Notes: generated by a model not told the origin, from the letters alone. DNA of 64,000 nucleotides from Desulfovibrio sp. UIB00 (GCF_022508225.1 NZ_JAETXJ010000005.1:1-64000), one strand, 5' to 3'; positions 18,859 to 27,574 are shown, counted from the stretch's first letter. Made by a program: numbers and translations.

Positions 18859-20403
18859 ATGAAAAAGATCGCTACTCTTCTGTTGGCGGCCGGCCTTGTG
18901 TTCGGCGTTGCCACGGGCGCCAGCGCCATCGACTTCAAGGCCAAGGGCCAGTGGATCATGAGCTTTGACTACGGCCAGAACGGCAACTTCACCGGCGGTA
19001 ACGGCCGCACTGGTTACAACGCGAACCAGGATGAGTTCGAATCCAGCCAGCGTGTGCGCCTGCAGTTGGACGCCGTGGCTTCTGAATCCCTGTCCGGCAC
19101 CGTGTTCTTCGAAATTGGCCAGCAGTACTGGGGCACCAGCGACTCCGGTCGCGCTAACGGCAACAACGGCGGCGCTCTTGGCGCTGATGGCAACGGTGCC
19201 ATCAAGGTCAAGAATGCCTACATTGACTGGCTCGTTCCCCAGACCGATCTGAAGGTCCGCATGGGCATTCAGGGCATGGCTCTGCCCAGCTTCACCACCA
19301 ATGCCAGCTCCGTCCTCAATGATGACGTGGCCGGTATCACCGCTTCTTACCAGTTCAACGACAACGTTGGCGTGAGCGCCTTCTGGGCCCGTCTGTACAA
19401 CGACAACTACACCAATGGCAACGACCACGGCGGCAACCATAACAACTATATGGACAACTTTGACGCCTTTGGTCTGTTGGTTCCCCTGACCTTTGACGGC
19501 GTGAAAGTGACCCCCTGGGCCATGTACGCCTCTGTTGGTCCCAACACCTTCCGTGACGGCAATGGTTCCTTTGACCGTTTGAATAGGACCGACTTTGATC
19601 AGGCTTCCCGTGGTAACGTGCGTGCTGGTATGGTGCCTGCTTACGGTGCCATGTATAAGAGCGGCGCCACCTACGGCAAGAAGCTGAACGAATACGGCAA
19701 TGCCTTCTGGGCTGGCCTGACCGGCGAAGTGACCACGTTTGATCCCTTCCGCATCGCGTGGGATTTCAACTACGGTTCCGTGTCTTATGACGACGGCCAC
19801 TTCAACCGCGCTGGCTGGTTGGGTTCTTTGCTGTTCGAATACAAGCTTGATTGGGCTACCCCCGGCTTGTATGGTTGGTACGCTTCTGGCGATGACGACA
19901 ACCCGGCCAATGGTTCCGAGCGCATGCCCACCATCAGCGCCACGGGCAACAACGAATTCTCCAACTATGCTTTCAGCGGCAACCCCTATATTGCCCGTGA
20001 AAACACCCTCAGCTCTACCATGACTGGTACCTGGGGTATCGGTGCCCGCTTGAAGGACATGAGCTTCGTTGAAAACCTGAAGCACACGCTGCGCTTGAAC
20101 GTTATTGGTGGCACCAATAACACCAAGATGGCCAGCTACATCGTCCGTCAGGGTGGCTCCCCCGTCAGCGCTGCTGCCGGCATGGATCCCCTGTACATGA
20201 CCACCAACGATACCGCCATGGAAATTGGCCTGACCAACTCCTACAAGATGTATGACAACTTCACCATCATGCTGGATGCGGCCTACATCGCCACCTGGCT
20301 TGACCAGTCCCGCTCTGTGTGGGGCAACAGCCGCATGAACGGCCGTAGCGACCAGGAACGTGATCCCTGGAACGTTAACGTGAGCTTCGTGTACTCCTTC
20401 TAA
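18859..20403 (+). CDS. Desulfovibrio-type outer-membrane porin
   Basis: A 514-residue beta-barrel porin, predicted to be a homotrimeric diffusion pore and an abundant outer-membrane protein. The signal peptide (MKKIATLLLAAGLVFG, cleavage after ASA) is textbook. The mature protein has alternating polar and aromatic strands, Asn/Gly/Asp-rich loops and ends in Phe after VSFVYS, the outer-membrane sorting signal. A strong ribosome site (AAGGAAGG at 18845-18852), a near-consensus promoter, a UUCG-capped terminator and very uniform codon use (mostly GGC, AAC, TTC, CTG) all suggest high expression. I recall this family as specific to Desulfovibrio and relatives (DVU0799-like). It stands alone as a single-gene unit. 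Confidence 0.92.
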   Translation: MKKIATLLLAAGLVFGVATGASAIDFKAKGQWIMSFDYGQNGNFTGGNGRTGYNANQDEFESSQRVRLQLDAVASESLSGTVFFEIGQQYWGTSDSGRANGNNGGALGADGNGAIKVKNAYIDWLVPQTDLKVRMGIQGMALPSFTTNASSVLNDDVAGITASYQFNDNVGVSAFWARLYNDNYTNGNDHGGNHNNYMDNFDAFGLLVPLTFDGVKVTPWAMYASVGPNTFRDGNGSFDRLNRTDFDQASRGNVRAGMVPAYGAMYKSGATYGKKLNEYGNAFWAGLTGEVTTFDPFRIAWDFNYGSVSYDDGHFNRAGWLGSLLFEYKLDWATPGLYGWYASGDDDNPANGSERMPTISATGNNEFSNYAFSGNPYIARENTLSSTMTGTWGIGARLKDMSFVENLKHTLRLNVIGGTNNTKMASYIVRQGGSPVSAAAGMDPLYMTTNDTAMEIGLTNSYKMYDNFTIMLDAAYIATWLDQSRSVWGNSRMNGRSDQERDPWNVNVSFVYSF

Positions 20404-20423
20404 GAGTACCTAGCCTTATGATT

Positions 20424-20453
20424 AAAAGGGGAGCCTTCGGGTTCCCCTTTTTT
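20424..20453 (+). terminator. Rho-independent terminator of the porin gene
   Basis: A 12-bp stem with one G-U pair (20424-20435 with 20440-20451) is closed by a C(TTCG)G tetraloop and runs into six T at 20448-20453. It lies 21 bases after the stop codon. Confidence 0.92.
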
Positions 20454-20844
20454 GTTGCCCTGCGTCCAACATGCGTCTGTAAGCCCGCAGTGCTAGTCAT
20501 GCGGGCTGTCTGCCACTCTTTGAGTCTACCTTGATCTTCTCGCGGTATCCCCCTGCAAAGTGATGCGCTGCATTTTTTTGGTATGGCATTCTATGGATTA
20601 TGGGTGCTTGCAGCTTGAATGGATGATACCGCTCTGGACATCGTGCAACTGTGCTCAGCATTATTAAACGCCGTGCTCCCGGTAATCCCCCCACCGCATT
20701 TCCTCTATTATTTGCACGCGAGCGGCATACGCCCTAACGTGAGGCATCCATGTTGCGTGTCATCATGCGGCGTCATCCCCGGTTGCTGCATTTGTTGAGG
20801 CACGATCACAGCCCCGGGGGCATCTGCCCCATCCGTATAATGCC
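20454..20844. other. Gap between porin and hcp without a recognised gene
   Basis: About 390 bases between two terminators of convergent genes. Short open frames exist on both strands but none has a ribosome binding site or recognisable product. I see no tRNA-like or repeat structure. Confidence 0.4.
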
Positions 20845-20882
20845 AAAAAGGCGGCGCACCCATTACAAGTGCGCCGCCTTTT
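20845..20882 (-). terminator. Terminator of hcp (may work in both directions)
   Basis: A 14-bp perfect stem (20846-20859 with 20869-20882), with a GC core GGCGGCGCAC flanked by A on one side and T on the other, has a 9-base loop. It lies 45 bases beyond the hcp stop codon on the minus strand and looks functional from either side. Confidence 0.88.
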
Positions 20883-20927
20883 GTATGATGGGGCGGAGAG
20901 CAAGCTGCCGCCCCTTTGAACTGAGGA

Positions 20928-22565
20928 TTACCCGAAGAAAGCCTTAAGGTCGTCCTGCGGGGTGCTGATGCCGCCGATGCCGAACTGTTCGACCAGCACC
21001 TTGGCCACGTTGGGCGAAAGGAAGGCAGGCAGCGTGGGTCCAAGGTGGATGTTCTTCACGCCAAGGGCGAGCAGGGCCAGCAGTACGATAACAGCCTTCT
21101 GCTCGTACCATGCAATGTTGTACACGATGGGCAGGTCGTTGATGTCGGCGAGGCCAAACACTTCCTTGAGCTTCAGGGCCACAACGGCCAGGGAGTAGGA
21201 GTCGTTGCACTGACCGGCGTCAAGCACGCGGGGGATGCCGCCGATATCGCCGAGGTCAAGCTTGTTGTAGCGGTATTTGGCGCAACCGGCAGTAAGGATG
21301 ACGGTATCCTTGGGCAGGCCTTCGGCAAATTCGGTGTAGTAGGAGCGGCCCTTGGCGCGGCCATCGCAGCCAGCCATGACCACAAACTTCTTGATGGCGC
21401 CAGACTTCACAGCGTCAACGACCTTGTCGGCCAGGGCCAGCACCTGATTGTGCGCAAAGCCGCCCACAATCTCGCCGGTTTCAATTTCCGTGGGTGCGGG
21501 GCAGGTCTTGGCGTGGGCGATAATGGCCGAGAAGTCCTTGTGCTCGCCGATTTCACCGGGGATGTGCTTGCAGCCGGGGAAGCCCACAACACCTGTGGTG
21601 TACACGCGGTCTTTGTAGCTGTCCTTGGGCGGCACAAGGCAGTTGGTGGTCAGCAGGATGGGGCCGTTGAAGGTGTCAAATTCTTCCTTCTGCTTCCACC
21701 ACGCATTACCGTAGTTGCCCTTGAAGTGGCTGAATTTTTTGAAAGCAGGGTAGTAGTGGGCGGGCAGCATTTCGGAGTGGGTGTAGACGTCCACGCCTGT
21801 GCCCTCGGTCTGCTCAAGCAGCATCTGCAGGTCGCGCAGATCGTGGCCGGAAATCAGGATGCCGGGGTTGGTGCCCACGCCAATGTTGACCTTGGTGATT
21901 TCTGGGTTGCCGTAGGTGCCGGTGTTGGCGGCATCCAGCAGGGCCATAACACTCACGCCCTTGTTGCCGGTTTCAAGGGTCAGCGCCACAAGATCGGCCA
22001 CGGAAAGGCTGTCGTCCAGGGTCTTGGCCAGAGCTTCCTGAAGGAAGTTGTCCACTGCAGGATCATGCTTGCCCAGCACATCGGCATGCTTGGCATAGGC
22101 GGCCATACCCTTGAGGCCAAAGGTCACAAGCCAGCGCAGGGAGCGAACATCGTCGTCGCTGGTGGCAAGAACGCCCACAGTGGCAGCCTTGGCAAGCATG
22201 GCGGCCTTGTCGTCCGCTTCCCACAGGGCGGCGTCGGCCATGCCGTCGCGCGAGCCAAGCTCGGCCATCAGGGCTTTCTTGGCAGCACAGGTTTTGCGCA
22301 CGCGCTCGGCGAGCATGTCGTCGTCAAAGTTGGCATTGGTGATGGTGCAGAAAAGGTTGCCCACAACCATTCGGTCGATTTCGTGGTTCACGGTCTTGCC
22401 CTGAGCGCGCAGCTTGGTGGCGACCTGCGCAAGGCCCTTGGTCACATATACCAGCACGTCCTGAAGGGCTGCTGTTTCGGGCTTTTTGCCGCATACGCCG
22501 ATCTGGGTGCAGCCTTTGTTGCCCACGGTTTCCTGGCACTGATAGCAGAACATGGCGTTACTCAT
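20928..22565 (-). CDS. hcp: Hybrid cluster protein (hydroxylamine reductase / NO protection)
   Basis: Cytoplasmic iron-sulfur protein with a hybrid Fe-S-O cluster; the family reduces hydroxylamine in vitro and is now tied to nitric oxide removal. The start at 22565 gives [13 protein letters not shown] with AGGAGA just upstream; further upstream in-frame codons lack one. The N-terminal cluster motif is C-x2-C-x8-C-x5-C ([13 protein letters not shown]...C), as in Desulfovibrio Hcp. Hybrid-cluster ligand regions are seen at GHDLRDL, near LTTNCLVP, at [16 protein letters not shown] and at [10 protein letters not shown]. At 545 residues it is full length for the class with the short N-terminus. 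It follows a cupin gene by 48 bases and a Crp/Fnr regulator, so it is almost certainly part of a nitrosative-stress unit. Confidence 0.96.
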   Translation of the reverse strand: MSNAMFCYQCQETVGNKGCTQIGVCGKKPETAALQDVLVYVTKGLAQVATKLRAQGKTVNHEIDRMVVGNLFCTITNANFDDDMLAERVRKTCAAKKALMAELGSRDGMADAALWEADDKAAMLAKAATVGVLATSDDDVRSLRWLVTFGLKGMAAYAKHADVLGKHDPAVDNFLQEALAKTLDDSLSVADLVALTLETGNKGVSVMALLDAANTGTYGNPEITKVNIGVGTNPGILISGHDLRDLQMLLEQTEGTGVDVYTHSEMLPAHYYPAFKKFSHFKGNYGNAWWKQKEEFDTFNGPILLTTNCLVPPKDSYKDRVYTTGVVGFPGCKHIPGEIGEHKDFSAIIAHAKTCPAPTEIETGEIVGGFAHNQVLALADKVVDAVKSGAIKKFVVMAGCDGRAKGRSYYTEFAEGLPKDTVILTAGCAKYRYNKLDLGDIGGIPRVLDAGQCNDSYSLAVVALKLKEVFGLADINDLPIVYNIAWYEQKAVIVLLALLALGVKNIHLGPTLPAFLSPNVAKVLVEQFGIGGISTPQDDLKAFFG

Positions 22566-22613
22566 GAGATGTCTCCTGATACTCCGCAACGCGGAGGCTG
22601 GGGGGTGATCCGC

Positions 22614-22967
22614 CTACGCGGGGGTCTTGGGGGTAGGAAAAACAACGGTAAGCAGCATCTTGAAGCGCTCTTGCGCGTGTACAGAGTGCGGCTGGCCGGC
22701 GGGCATGATAATCACTTCGCCCGCCTGCACGGTATGTGACTGGCCACTGATGGTTACCTGCGCCGAGCCTTCGAGCACGAGAACCATGGCATCGCCCGTG
22801 GAGGTGTGGGCGCTGATTTCTTCGTTGGCGTCAAAGGCAAACAGGGTGATGCCCACAGAGGCGTTTTGGATAAGGGTCTTGCTGGCTATCTGGCCAGGCT
22901 GGCACTCGACCTGCGCGGCCAGGGGCAGCGCGGCGGCGAATTCAAGGTTCTTGAGAATACGGTCCAT
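22614..22967 (-). CDS. Small cupin-domain protein co-transcribed with hcp
   Basis: A 117-residue single-domain cupin. The start at 22967 has AAGGAGG eight bases upstream and removes an unlikely N-terminal addition. The cupin motifs are visible as ISAHTSTGDAMVLVLEGSAQVTISG (first, with His and Glu ligands) and AGEVIIMPAGQPHSVHA (second, with His), so a metal site is probable. The function is unknown; similar small cupins next to hcp are found in anaerobes. It is the first gene behind the GTAAC palindrome and would be made together with Hcp. Confidence 0.85.
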   Translation of the reverse strand: MDRILKNLEFAAALPLAAQVECQPGQIASKTLIQNASVGITLFAFDANEEISAHTSTGDAMVLVLEGSAQVTISGQSHTVQAGEVIIMPAGQPHSVHAQERFKMLLTVVFPTPKTPA

Positions 22968-22993
22968 GAGGCCCTCCTTGTGTTGACGATTCC

Positions 22994-23035
22994 GTTCTAT
23001 CAAGGCTGGGACAATGGTTCTGTAACAAATGTTAC
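22994..23035 (-). promoter_or_regulatory. GTAAC-N4-GTTAC operator and -10 box of the cupin-hcp unit
   Basis: GTAACAAATGTTAC at 23022-23035 is a perfect palindrome with a 4-base centre. On the minus strand TAGAAC (22994-22999) would serve as the -10 box; this puts the start of transcription near 22987 and the palindrome centre at about -41.5, the place of class II Crp/Fnr activators. I recall GTAAC-N4-GTTAC as a reported HcpR motif in several anaerobes, while Desulfovibrio was given TTGTGA-N6-TCACAA. The adjacent Crp/Fnr gene is the obvious binder. Confidence 0.65.
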
Positions 23036-23131
23036 GGATGCTCAAGAAAATGAAAATATTTGGGGCGCTGGATAAAAAGAGGGAAAGTATGCAATAACCT
23101 GAAATTAATTATAAAAAAGAATAAATTTCAA

Positions 23132-23821
23132 TCAGGCCGGGAAATATTCGCATAAAAAATTCAGTGAGGCTATGTCCGGTACGCGAATGCTTCTACCCTC
23201 CATTTGCAGAAGCCCCTCGTCGCGCATGGCGGCGAGCTCGCGTGAAAGTGAGGGGCGGGTTACACCCAGAAAATCAGCCATCTGTTCACGGTTCATTGCC
23301 AGTGAAACCATGCCGTCAGGGCGGCGGTGTTCCAGCAGCAGGGCTGCAAGTTTGCGCCGCAAACTGCCTGAAGAAAGCAGTGAAATGCGGCGTGTGAGAA
23401 AAAAAGCCTTGTGCGCAAAAATGCCGAGCATGTTACGAATCATGCGTGAATGGACGGAGCAGGCCTTTTCGCAGGTGGCGTAGAAAAACCGGGCGGGTAT
23501 GCCCAGTACGCGTACAGGCGTTTCCGCCAGGACGCTGCAGCCATAGCTTGGGCGGCCCAAAAAAACATGCACCTCGCCAAACAGGTCGCCCGGGGCGTCA
23601 ACGCGCGCCATGACTGCGCGTCTGCCTTCGGTTGATTCCCGGCACACGTTCACCGCACCTTCCAGCAGCACATACAGCCTTTCCGGCGGGTCGGATTCTG
23701 CAAAAATCAACGCGCCCTTGCCGTGCTGTTCTTCAAATGCGCCACTGCATGCAAGGCACAACCGCGCCTCCTGCCCGCTCATTCCAGAAAACAGGGGGGA
23801 TGCTTCCAGGGCGCGTTCCAT
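23132..23821 (-). CDS. Crp/Fnr-family regulator, probable HcpR
   Basis: A 229-residue transcription factor with an N-terminal cyclic-nucleotide-like beta roll (about 15-120, with the turn PGDLFGEVHVFLGRPS), a long dimer helix and a winged helix-turn-helix with recognition segment LGVTRPSLSRELAAM. It lacks the N-terminal Cys set of Fnr, so oxygen sensing through a 4Fe-4S cluster is unlikely; HcpR proteins sense NO, probably with haem. The start at 23821 is supported by AGAGGAA. It sits directly upstream of the cupin-hcp pair on the same strand, with the palindrome between them. The name HcpR is inferred from this context and not from a database match. Confidence 0.82.
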   Translation of the reverse strand: MERALEASPLFSGMSGQEARLCLACSGAFEEQHGKGALIFAESDPPERLYVLLEGAVNVCRESTEGRRAVMARVDAPGDLFGEVHVFLGRPSYGCSVLAETPVRVLGIPARFFYATCEKACSVHSRMIRNMLGIFAHKAFFLTRRISLLSSGSLRRKLAALLLEHRRPDGMVSLAMNREQMADFLGVTRPSLSRELAAMRDEGLLQMEGRSIRVPDIASLNFLCEYFPA

Positions 23822-23868
23822 GTATTCCTCTTGTAGATTCTGCATACCTTGTACAACCATAACCCACA

Positions 23869-23880
23869 TCACGTTTGTGA
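23869..23880 (-). promoter_or_regulatory. Candidate autoregulatory palindrome upstream of the regulator
   Basis: TCACGTTTGTGA is a TCAC-N4-GTGA inverted repeat 48 bases before the regulator start. It is unlike the GTAAC site in front of the cupin gene and closer to a Crp half-site, so it may bind this or another family member. Confidence 0.35.
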
Positions 23881-23915
23881 CGCAACCGCACGTTTGCACT
23901 TTGCGCGCATGAAAT

Positions 23916-23943
23916 AAAAAAAGGGGGCCAAAGCCCCCTTTTT
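23916..23943 (-). terminator. Terminator of the polysaccharide export gene
   Basis: An 11-bp stem (23918-23928 with 23933-23943) with loop CAAA and long A/T flanks lies 18 bases past the stop codon at 23961. On the minus strand it ends in a run of seven T. Confidence 0.9.
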
Positions 23944-23960
23944 GCCGAATTATATAAAAC

Positions 23961-25532
23961 TTACAGCGATGGCATGCCCAGCAGCAACCGGGCGGAAACC
24001 ACCACCTGCATGATAACCTGAGTGATGTCCTTGACTGCCTGCATGTTCTTGGATTCCACCTTGGGCAGTACCATCACCTGATCGCCGGGCAGAATATCAT
24101 CGCCGTTCTGCGACACCGAGCCGTTCTGGTGCAGCACAAGGACCTTGTCGTGGTCTGCGCGGTTGGTGTAACCGCCAGCCCCCTTGATGTAGTCGTCCAC
24201 ATCCTTCTTTTTGCCCCACAGCATGGCCTGCGGCATCATAACCTCGCCGCTCACCAGCACCACGTCGCTCTTGGGCGGGATCACAATGATATCGCCGTCT
24301 TCCAGCGAGAGGTCGGCTTTGTCCGGCCCGCCATCAAGCACAACCACGCCTTCCGGTTCCACGCTCTTGGCCCGCTCCACAAATTTGGAGACCATCTCTG
24401 CCTCCTTGGCGCGGATGGCCGCTTCATCCGCGCTGGCAGAGGAAGCCGTAAGGGCTGTTTCTTCCAGCCTGCGCAGGGAATCCGCAATGGCTTTTTTCTG
24501 CCGGGCGGCAACGCTCTTGCGCTTGATGTACATGGCCTGAAGGTTGGCGCGACCAGGCTCAACGGCAATGAAGTTCTTCACTTCCTGCAGGCGGGCGCCG
24601 CGCCGAACGGGAAAACGCGAAGCCCCGCGCACTGCGCCCTGCACCTCAACCATCATGGTATTGCCGGGCGCATCTGCAATAAACTGCACCTGATCGCCGT
24701 CTTCAAGCATCAGGTTGCGCAGTTCCTTGAGCGGCAGATAGGTGCTGTAGGGCGCGCCGTTGCGTGTGCCGGAAAGGGCGATGTGCGAGGCGCTGTTCTG
24801 AGGTTCCGCCAGTTCAATCAGGGCCGTGCCCGTGGATTTGCCCTTGGGGAATTCAAATTTTGCAGAGGTGCGCACCGCGCCTATGGCCGTGATGGTGGGG
24901 CCTTTGTCGCCCACCACAAGCGTGTCGCCTTCCTGCACGCGCACAGCGGGCAACACGCCCTTGCGGGCAAAGGGGTAGAGGTCGAGGCTGGCAACAGCCT
25001 TGCCATCGCGCATGAGGCGGATGTCGCGATAACTGCCGCGCATGGGGTCAAGGCCCCCGGCTTTGTCCAGAAAGCTCAGCAAAGGGTCGCCGGGGGTGCC
25101 GGTATAACGTCCAGGCCTGGCAACGCCGCCTGTGACAAAAACAGCCACAGGCCGGGCATCCAGCGGTGCCGCGTAAATCTGCGCATCGGCGTGTCCGTTG
25201 GCGGCAAGTTTGCTGCGCAGGGCTTCGGTCAGCTTGTCGTAGCCAAGGCCCGCCACAGGTATGGCCCCCACTTCCGGTACGTCCAGATGTCCGTCGGCGG
25301 CCACAGTCAGGGTGCTGTCCACCTTGAGGTCGCCGCCCCACAGGCGCAGCACCACCCGGTCGCCAGGTGCGATGATGGAGGCATCCTTTGCGTCCTTGGC
25401 GGCGTCCTTGCTCTGCGAAAAATTGCCCTGAAACAGGTTGGCAGCGTAGGGCTGGGGCGCGTTTTCGGCCTTGACCGCAGTGGTCATGGCAAAAAAGATC
25501 ATCAGAAAAGTAACAATAGTTCTGTGCGACAT
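23961..25532 (-). CDS. Polysaccharide export protein (Wza-like, Poly_export plus SLBB domains)
   Basis: Predicted periplasmic or outer-membrane exporter of capsule or exopolysaccharide. The start at 25532 gives a signal peptide (MSHRTIVTFLMIFFAM, cleavage after VKA), but it lacks a ribosome site; an ATG at 25565 in the same frame would add 11 residues and is equally possible. Domains: Poly_export (about 45-125, with APGDRVVLRLWGGD), then several SLBB-like units (VFVTGGVARPGRY, VEVQGAVRG, VLVSGEVMMPQ), a helical insert (about 355-415) and a short C-terminal helix that may cross the outer membrane. There is no lipobox Cys, unlike E. coli Wza. No Wzc kinase or Wzx/Wzy genes are nearby, so it is an orphan exporter next to a small lipoprotein gene. 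Confidence 0.88.
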   Translation of the reverse strand: MSHRTIVTFLMIFFAMTTAVKAENAPQPYAANLFQGNFSQSKDAAKDAKDASIIAPGDRVVLRLWGGDLKVDSTLTVAADGHLDVPEVGAIPVAGLGYDKLTEALRSKLAANGHADAQIYAAPLDARPVAVFVTGGVARPGRYTGTPGDPLLSFLDKAGGLDPMRGSYRDIRLMRDGKAVASLDLYPFARKGVLPAVRVQEGDTLVVGDKGPTITAIGAVRTSAKFEFPKGKSTGTALIELAEPQNSASHIALSGTRNGAPYSTYLPLKELRNLMLEDGDQVQFIADAPGNTMMVEVQGAVRGASRFPVRRGARLQEVKNFIAVEPGRANLQAMYIKRKSVAARQKKAIADSLRRLEETALTASSASADEAAIRAKEAEMVSKFVERAKSVEPEGVVVLDGGPDKADLSLEDGDIIVIPPKSDVVLVSGEVMMPQAMLWGKKKDVDDYIKGAGGYTNRADHDKVLVLHQNGSVSQNGDDILPGDQVMVLPKVESKNMQAVKDITQVIMQVVVSARLLLGMPSL

Positions 25533-25853
25533 GGCAGTGTTGATGCAATGGATTCGGGCTTGCATGGCCCCCAGAGGTGGTTCCGCAAACAGGCTGTATG
25601 GCCCCAGGGTTCCGTGGTCAATATCCTCGTAACGCCTTGTATCTCCAGTGTCTGAAGGCGCTGAGACATGCTCAGTGCGTGTCGGTTCAACAGGGCTGCG
25701 AGGCTGCAACTGCAACAAGGAAAGCGCACGGGCGTGGTATTCGCCGTGCGCTTCCATAAATAATCACATTTGCCCGGTTTAGCCAGAGGCAATGCACCCT
25801 TGATCGTTTTTTGCCAAAGGGCATGCTGGCAATACGCCGGAGTCTCAGCCTCG
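25533..25853. other. Leader between the lipoprotein gene and the polysaccharide export gene
   Basis: About 320 bases with no recognised gene. The frame of the export protein stays open through most of it, but the encoded residues look like non-coding translation (no signal, mixed codon use). It may carry a separate promoter for the export gene; no clear -35/-10 pair was found. Confidence 0.35.
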
Positions 25854-26240
25854 CTACTGCGAAAGACCCTGGCCCCACACGCGGGGGGCCATGTTCCAGC
25901 GGCCTTTGTCGTCCTTGCAGATGACAATAACTTCCGCTTCACGCTGGCCTGAAAGCACGGTGCCGCGTTTGCAGTCTTCGCCCTTGGCCGAGGTGAAAAG
26001 CTCGTCCAGGCTCACTCGTACCCCCTTGCCAAAATCAGGGTCGTCAACAGTCGCGGTTTCTCCCACTGCGGAGACGATCATGAAGCCAGTGACAGGGCCG
26101 GGAGGCGTTTCCGGCTGGGCCGGGGACCCGCCGAAGCCGCACCCGCCGAGCAGCAGAGCCGTAAGAACCGCCAGACCGGAAAGGCCCAGGCGGCCTTTGC
26201 CGGGCAGAGCCATCGGCCAATGAGCTGAACGCATTTGCAT
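25854..26240 (-). CDS. Small lipoprotein of unknown function
   Basis: A 128-residue predicted lipoprotein. The start at 26240 has AAGGAA upstream and gives an N-terminus with a Lys/Arg region, hydrophobic core and lipobox LLGGC (Cys at about 35). The mature protein begins with a Gly/Pro-rich linker and ends in a compact domain with two Cys (GEDCKRGTV and VIVICKDD) that could form a disulfide, followed by GRWNMAPRVW. I do not recognise the family. It precedes the Wza-like gene on the same strand, 322 bases away, and may have a related envelope role. Confidence 0.72.
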   Translation of the reverse strand: MQMRSAHWPMALPGKGRLGLSGLAVLTALLLGGCGFGGSPAQPETPPGPVTGFMIVSAVGETATVDDPDFGKGVRVSLDELFTSAKGEDCKRGTVLSGQREAEVIVICKDDKGRWNMAPRVWGQGLSQ

Positions 26241-26471
26241 GGCATTTCCTTTTAATGGCTGCCGTATTCTGGGCAAATACAGCGGCTTTTTTCCTTCCCT
26301 CTCGCAAAGAAACGCGCGGCTGTCAATGCCGCACGCGCTTGTGACCTTGGTTGAGTACTCGTTGGGGGGGGCAATAATCACGCTTTTTGCAAAAAACAGG
26401 AATTTATCTGTTGATACCATGGTAAGCCAGATGGTTAGCAAAAGCACAATTAATAAATAAGGAATTTTATT

Positions 26472-26499
26472 TTGCAATTTGTTGTAAGGGTGGTATTTT
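26472..26499 (+). promoter_or_regulatory. Candidate promoter of the MoeA-like gene
   Basis: TTGCAA (26472-26477) and TATTTT (26494-26499) are 16 bases apart in an AT-rich segment, 35 bases before the start at 26534. It could drive the whole mop cluster. Confidence 0.5.
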
Positions 26500-26533
26500 A
26501 TGCACAATCTAGAAGTCAGCTTCGGGAGAGGTC

Positions 26534-27574
26534 ATGTCCAAACTGGCAATGAAAACCATCCATGTGCATGACGCCGTGGGCAGTATTTTGTGTCACGACA
26601 TCACCAGGATTATTCCTGGTGAAAGCAAGGGGCCTGTTTTTCGCAAAGGCCATGTTGTGCGGGAAGAAGACGTTGAGGTGCTGTTGCAGGTTGGCAAAGA
26701 GCATCTTTATGTTTTTGAATCCCTGCCCGGCATGGTTCACGAAAACGATGCCGCCGCGCGTGTTATTTCTGCCGTTTCCGGCGGCAACCTGACATGCACG
26801 GAGCCCAAGGAAGGGCGTATCGACCTCAAGGCCGCCTGTGACGGGCTGCTGCGTGTGGATGTGCCTGTTCTCAACCGTATAAACAGCCTTGGCGAAATTT
26901 CTGTCGCAACTATCCACTCCATGCAGCACGTGACGAAGGGGCGCTCGGTAGCGGGAGCCCGCGTGGTGCCGTTGATGATTGAGGATGAAAAATTGCGGCA
27001 GCTAGAATCTTTCGTCGATGGGCCGGTCGTTGAAGTTCTGCCTCTGCGTCGCGCCAGGGTTGGCGTGGTCACAACGGGCAGCGAAGTATTTTACGGGCGC
27101 ATTCAGGATGCCTTTGGCCCTGTGCTGCGCAAAAAGTTTGCCGCTCTTGGCAGCACGGTGGTGGGGCAGACCCTCACCAGCGATGAAGTGCCCATGACTG
27201 CCGGAGCAATCAGGGATTTTCTCGAACAGGGCGCTGACTTTATTGTGGTAACAGGCGGAATGTCTGTTGACCCGGACGACCGCACGCCAACTGCCATCCG
27301 CGCTTCCGGAGCGGAGGTGGTCAGCTATGGCGCGCCTGTGTATCCGGGGGCCATGTTCCTTCTGGCCTATGCCCAGGGGGCGGCAGGACGGGTGCCCGTG
27401 TTGGGGCTGCCCGGATGCGTCATGTACCACAAGGCCAGCATTTTTGATCTCGTTGTGCCGCGCCTGCTGGCCGGCATTGAGGTAACGGCAGCTGATGTGG
27501 CGGCATTGGGGCACGGGGGCTTTTGCTCCCAGTGTGAAGAATGCCGCTATCCGATCTGTCCGTTCGGGAAATAG
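26534..27574 (+). CDS. MoeA-like molybdopterin-binding protein with C-terminal Cys cluster
   Basis: A 346-residue protein with a MoCF-biosynthesis (MPT-binding) domain at about 175-310: VGVVTTGSEVFYGRIQD, then FIVVTGGMSVDPDDRTP and VLGLPGC are the motifs that hold molybdopterin in MogA/MoeA. The N-terminal third (about 1-160) resembles the extended MoeA-like proteins of anaerobes rather than E. coli MoeA. Its last 16 residues hold four Cys (331, 334, 337, 342; pattern C-x2-C-x2-C-x4-C), a possible Fe-S or zinc site not found in standard MoeA. It lies 76 bases before mop on the same strand, so a role in inserting molybdenum or handing the cofactor to this enzyme is likely; that is inference. 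Confidence 0.85.
   Translation: MSKLAMKTIHVHDAVGSILCHDITRIIPGESKGPVFRKGHVVREEDVEVLLQVGKEHLYVFESLPGMVHENDAAARVISAVSGGNLTCTEPKEGRIDLKAACDGLLRVDVPVLNRINSLGEISVATIHSMQHVTKGRSVAGARVVPLMIEDEKLRQLESFVDGPVVEVLPLRRARVGVVTTGSEVFYGRIQDAFGPVLRKKFAALGSTVVGQTLTSDEVPMTAGAIRDFLEQGADFIVVTGGMSVDPDDRTPTAIRASGAEVVSYGAPVYPGAMFLLAYAQGAAGRVPVLGLPGCVMYHKASIFDLVVPRLLAGIEVTAADVAALGHGGFCSQCEECRYPICPFGK

Noticed and set aside
21045-22739. A frame of 564 codons on the plus strand across hcp
   Set aside because: Antisense shadow of hcp, with no ribosome site and composition typical of antisense translation.
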